Positions 23,374 through 25,354 of a stretch of DNA of 25,354 bases are shown here, piece after piece. Both the position numbers and the translations under genes were made by a program. Source of the DNA: JAAYAY01 sp964429355 (GTDB lineage Bacteria; Planctomycetota; Planctomycetia; Pirellulales; Thermoguttaceae); NCBI GenBank assembly GCA_964429355.1, contig CAYSCH010000099.1, positions 1-25,354 of the forward strand, given 5' to 3'. Below the pieces are notes generated by a model, which did not search any database, was not told the DNA's origin, and saw only the letters and a list, made by a program, of their open reading frames with translations. How positions within the stretch are numbered: position 1 is the first letter of the stretch; the number at the start of each line of letters is the position of its first letter.

Positions 23374-24450
23374 TCAAGCAGCTTCGTCAGTCTCAGAAGC
23401 TTCCTCTTGTTCCGAGTTATCTTGTTGTTCACATGTACCGTCCTCACCGACTTCATTGGACGCACCTCCCTTGCGTGTACCAGGCGTCTTCTTGCCCTGT
23501 GCTTGATGATACGCTCGCCATTTCTTCAGAGCAAAGAGCGTGCATTCGATTTCAATTCGGCGAACGAACTCCCGAAATAGCGTCTTTGCACACTCCTCAG
23601 CATCGCGATCAAATGGCTCACAAATCTTCACTCCGTAGGTCACGAATGTCACGATGAAAGCCTGATTCTCAGCTTCATTGTCTGGATTAGCAACCACCCA
23701 AAAAGGAGTACAAAAAGCGCTGCCAATCTCACAATGGCGCCGATCCTTGTCGCTAACAAAATAATCGCCGTTTGCAGCCCCTTCCCTCTTATCCGCAATG
23801 AACAACTCTTCACCGCTTTCAGAACACCGGCGTGCTATTGATTTCTCTCCCATTAGTCGCTCTGGCTTTGTGTTCGGCTTGCCCGCAGTAGTTGTTGTCG
23901 CGACGAAATGCCACTTGTCCTTGTAGGGATCCTTACGCATCACAGAAATGTCGATTTCTTCAGGCTGTGTCCCTATCATGTCCGCGAAAAAATGCTGGGC
24001 TTCACGCAGAATGTACCGAATTTGTTCTTCCGGTTGCGTGATTGTGTCGAAAGGATTGGTCGTTGGCTTCAGCTCTCGCAGTTTTGCCTGAAATCGATCG
24101 CACTTTTGTTTCACGATCTTTCCGAGTACCGCCAACAGTCTCTCCAAGATTCTCGTATATTCATCCACACGCGCAGATCGCACCATATCTGCGACTGCTC
24201 GCCAAATCAGAACGCAGAGCGTCACAACGAGCACGCAACAGTAGATCCTGCTATGCAACTCCAAATTGTCCTTTAGGATCAACCATTTGTCACCCCACAC
24301 GTCGAGGGTCAAGTAATACAGGCCGACTATCGCTGGAAGAACAACACCAAGAATATTGTTATGGACAAGCTTAGCGAACCAACTCTGGCAGAAGAACCAA
24401 TGGCCCGAGGCCTTCAGGAATGTCACCAGATGGCGTAAACCACTTCGCAT
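23374..24450 (-). CDS. Two-TM membrane protein with cytoplasmic GAF-like domain, low GC
   Basis: A 358-residue protein that I cannot assign to a named family. Two hydrophobic helices (about 33-51, ILGVVLPAIVGLYYLTL, and 69-90, IYCCVLVVTLCVLIW) are followed by a helical, probably coiled-coil stretch (95-130). A soluble domain (about 142-308) has a GAF-like layout: ILREAQHFFADMIG, SIARRCSESGEELFIADK, CEIGSAFCTPFWVV, and a final helix ECAKTLFREFVRRIEIECTL. The tail is a polar, acidic, low-complexity segment (GASNEVGEDGTCEQQDNSEQ). Base composition differs from its neighbours: 23641-23700 has 28 G or C in 60, against 45 in 60 at 22501-22560 in the helicase. This suggests separate acquisition. A membrane sensor or effector in a defence locus is possible but unproven. 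Confidence 0.7.
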   Translation of the reverse strand: MRSGLRHLVTFLKASGHWFFCQSWFAKLVHNNILGVVLPAIVGLYYLTLDVWGDKWLILKDNLELHSRIYCCVLVVTLCVLIWRAVADMVRSARVDEYTRILERLLAVLGKIVKQKCDRFQAKLRELKPTTNPFDTITQPEEQIRYILREAQHFFADMIGTQPEEIDISVMRKDPYKDKWHFVATTTTAGKPNTKPERLMGEKSIARRCSESGEELFIADKREGAANGDYFVSDKDRRHCEIGSAFCTPFWVVANPDNEAENQAFIVTFVTYGVKICEPFDRDAEECAKTLFREFVRRIEIECTLFALKKWRAYHQAQGKKTPGTRKGGASNEVGEDGTCEQQDNSEQEEASETDEAA

Positions 24451-24789
24451 CGCTTTTATCTACCTATCGAATCGGGCGCACGATTTGAAGAACCAATGGG
24501 CGGTACAGTCGAGACGCGTCTCATATGCCGCAACAGGTATTCCCTCCACTTAGTCGTTGCATTCCACCCGGTAGCCTTCAGGTCAGCGGCCATGTGGAGG
24601 TCGGCGTTCTTGCGGGCCGTCAGCACGCAGATGCGCGGCCCGTTTGTCGGTCTCGCCCTCCGGATAGGCGCCCTCCGCGCAAACCAGATCGCCAAGCCAG
24701 GGGGTGAGGGCGGTGAACGTGTCGACGATGAGCAGGTTCATGACGGCAATCCGAAGGCGATCGGTTGCGTTACGTCGGGACCCTTGATG
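24451..24789. other. Region between the two-TM gene and the 75-residue gene; likely gene relic
   Basis: About 340 bases. The only notable content is the short frame at 24583-24741, which resembles the start of the helicase gene. A different minus-strand frame (24456-24695) contains GPRICVLTARKNADLHMAAD and could be the shifted continuation of the same degraded gene. Confidence 0.4.
24583..24741 (-). pseudogene. Relic resembling the 5' end of the RelE-like/helicase gene
   Basis: A 52-codon frame that begins MNLLIVDTFTALTPWLGD; the first ten residues match the helicase start MDFLIADTFT closely (seven identical). Upstream, both sequences share GCATCA and GTNACGCAACC at nearly equal distance from the ATG (about 21-23 bases after GCAACC). 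Beyond codon ten the similarity fades and the frame stops early. It is best read as the remains of a related gene or a partial duplication; a genuine small protein cannot be excluded. Confidence 0.4.
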
Positions 24790-25017
24790 CTACGACTTCT
24801 TGTTCGCCTCAAGGAGCTTGGCAAACTCACTGAAGGACCAACAGGACCACTTTGATTTGCGGGTTCGCCGAAAACAGACATGAGCACCCATGATTTGCAG
24901 TTCGCCGGCCAGGGAATCGTCGGCGATCAGATCGATCTCGATCCCCCTCTTTTGCTTCTGGTAGTGAGGAATTTCCAGATCGCAGGTAATTCGCATTTTT
25001 GCCTGATGTTGTGCCAT
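24790..25017 (-). CDS. 75-residue conserved-looking protein of unknown function
   Basis: Small soluble protein, charged N-terminal half (EIPHYQKQKRGIEIDLIADD) and a C-terminal half SLAGELQIMGAHVCFRRTRK ending WSFSEFAKLL, which gives a beta-strand then short helix pattern. I do not recognise a family. The ATG at 25017 has GGAG eight bases upstream, a convincing binding site. It begins 32 bases after the stop of the methyltransferase gene on the same strand, so the two are very likely one operon and it may be an accessory of the modification system. Confidence 0.65.
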   Translation of the reverse strand: MAQHQAKMRITCDLEIPHYQKQKRGIEIDLIADDSLAGELQIMGAHVCFRRTRKSKWSCWSFSEFAKLLEANKKS

Positions 25018-25049
25018 CGCGAGTCTCCAGGACGTGTTGTTCGCGTTAC

Positions 25050-25354
25050 TCAGTCCACTCGAAACACTTTCATCACCTCATCCCCCAAGTGATTGATCAC
25101 CTTGACGGCAATCCGCCCCGACGTCGGTTTCTCGAAGGGCCGTGAAACATCACTATTCAGCGTTGCCCAGGCGTCGGCGTTGATCTCGGCCTTGAGGGTT
25201 GTCTTGAGGGCCTTATAGGGGTCACTGGCGCCGAGGAAGTAGGCGTGGCGGACGAAGAAGCTCTCTTCGTTGTAGTCGGTGTCGATGAACCAGCAGGCGA
25301 TGCCTTCCGCGCCGTCGCTGCGGACCTCGCCGGTGTTGGGGTGGAAGACATCCA
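25050..25354 (-). CDS. DNA methyltransferase (type III Mod-like), C-terminal end only
   Basis: The last 100 or so residues of a gene that enters from beyond the right edge. Reading from the edge: DVFHPNTGEVRSDGAEGIAC, WFIDTDYNEESFFVRHAYFL, GASDPYKALKTTLKAEINAD, and the end SGRIAVKVINHLGDEVMKVF-RVD before the TGA at 25050-25052. This is the typical C-terminus of large site-specific adenine methyltransferases of the type III Mod kind, in which the partner nuclease-helicase lies next to it. The catalytic motifs (DPPY, FxGxG) are outside the window, so the assignment rests on this tail. It is followed after 32 bases by the 75-residue gene. Confidence 0.7.
   Translation of the reverse strand, partial: DVFHPNTGEVRSDGAEGIACWFIDTDYNEESFFVRHAYFLGASDPYKALKTTLKAEINADAWATLNSDVSRPFEKPTSGRIAVKVINHLGDEVMKVFRVD

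Noticed and set aside
24456..24695. 79-codon minus-strand frame
   Set aside because: It overlaps the relic of the helicase start in another frame and runs to the low-GC gene; kept only as a possible shifted remnant, not as a gene.

Overview
The window looks like a piece of a planctomycete chromosome from a draft or metagenome-derived scaffold. The evidence for planctomycete origin is a prepilin-like protein with the DUF1559 N-terminus, a very large exported LamG / beta-propeller / di-CxxCH protein related to the hydrazine synthase alpha-subunit family, a planctomycete-style PilZ-like protein, a region-1.1-less RpoD-like sigma factor, and exported glycoside hydrolases with NPCBM or beta-helix folds. 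Two runs of ten N (15914-15923 and 23231-23240) are scaffold gaps, and each falls inside a real gene. There are no rRNA, tRNA or CRISPR features that I can see.

Layout: (1) 30-4655, minus strand: a truncated DUF1559 protein with a near-consensus promoter, the large HzsA-like exported protein, and a small two-helix membrane protein just upstream of it. (2) 5193-8847, plus strand: a ferritin-fold protein that has lost most of its ferroxidase ligands, then a two-gene phosphorelay (single-domain response regulator and hybrid PAS-HisKA-HATPase-REC-REC-HPt kinase) joined by a GTGA stop/start overlap. (3) 8828-10998, minus: trpA and trpB, with a long inverted repeat between them; trpA ends inside the 3' end of the kinase gene. 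(4) 11407-14564: a PilZ-like gene (plus), then ribokinase and a sigma-70 gene (both minus). (5) 15152-19741, plus: two exported carbohydrate-active enzymes, a GH28/GH49-like beta-helix protein interrupted by a scaffold gap and a GH36-like protein with a C-terminal NPCBM domain. They are probably used together on a plant- or algal-type polysaccharide. (6) 20178-20447, minus: a BON-domain protein, followed by a gene-poor stretch full of hairpins. (7) 21186-25354, minus: an accessory, defence-like region read from right to left: the 3' end of a DNA methyltransferase, a 75-residue unknown protein, a relic that resembles the start of the helicase gene, a low-GC gene for a two-TM protein with a GAF-like domain, and an SF1 helicase with an N-terminal RelE/ParE-like domain.

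The most unusual points are: the REP-like repeat found three times (an inverted pair between trpB and trpA, and one copy at the end of the ribokinase gene) that supplies the stop codon of two unrelated genes in different frames; the ferritin without a ferroxidase centre; the toxin-like domain fused to a helicase beside a methyltransferase; and the low-GC membrane gene lying between two similar leader/start sequences.
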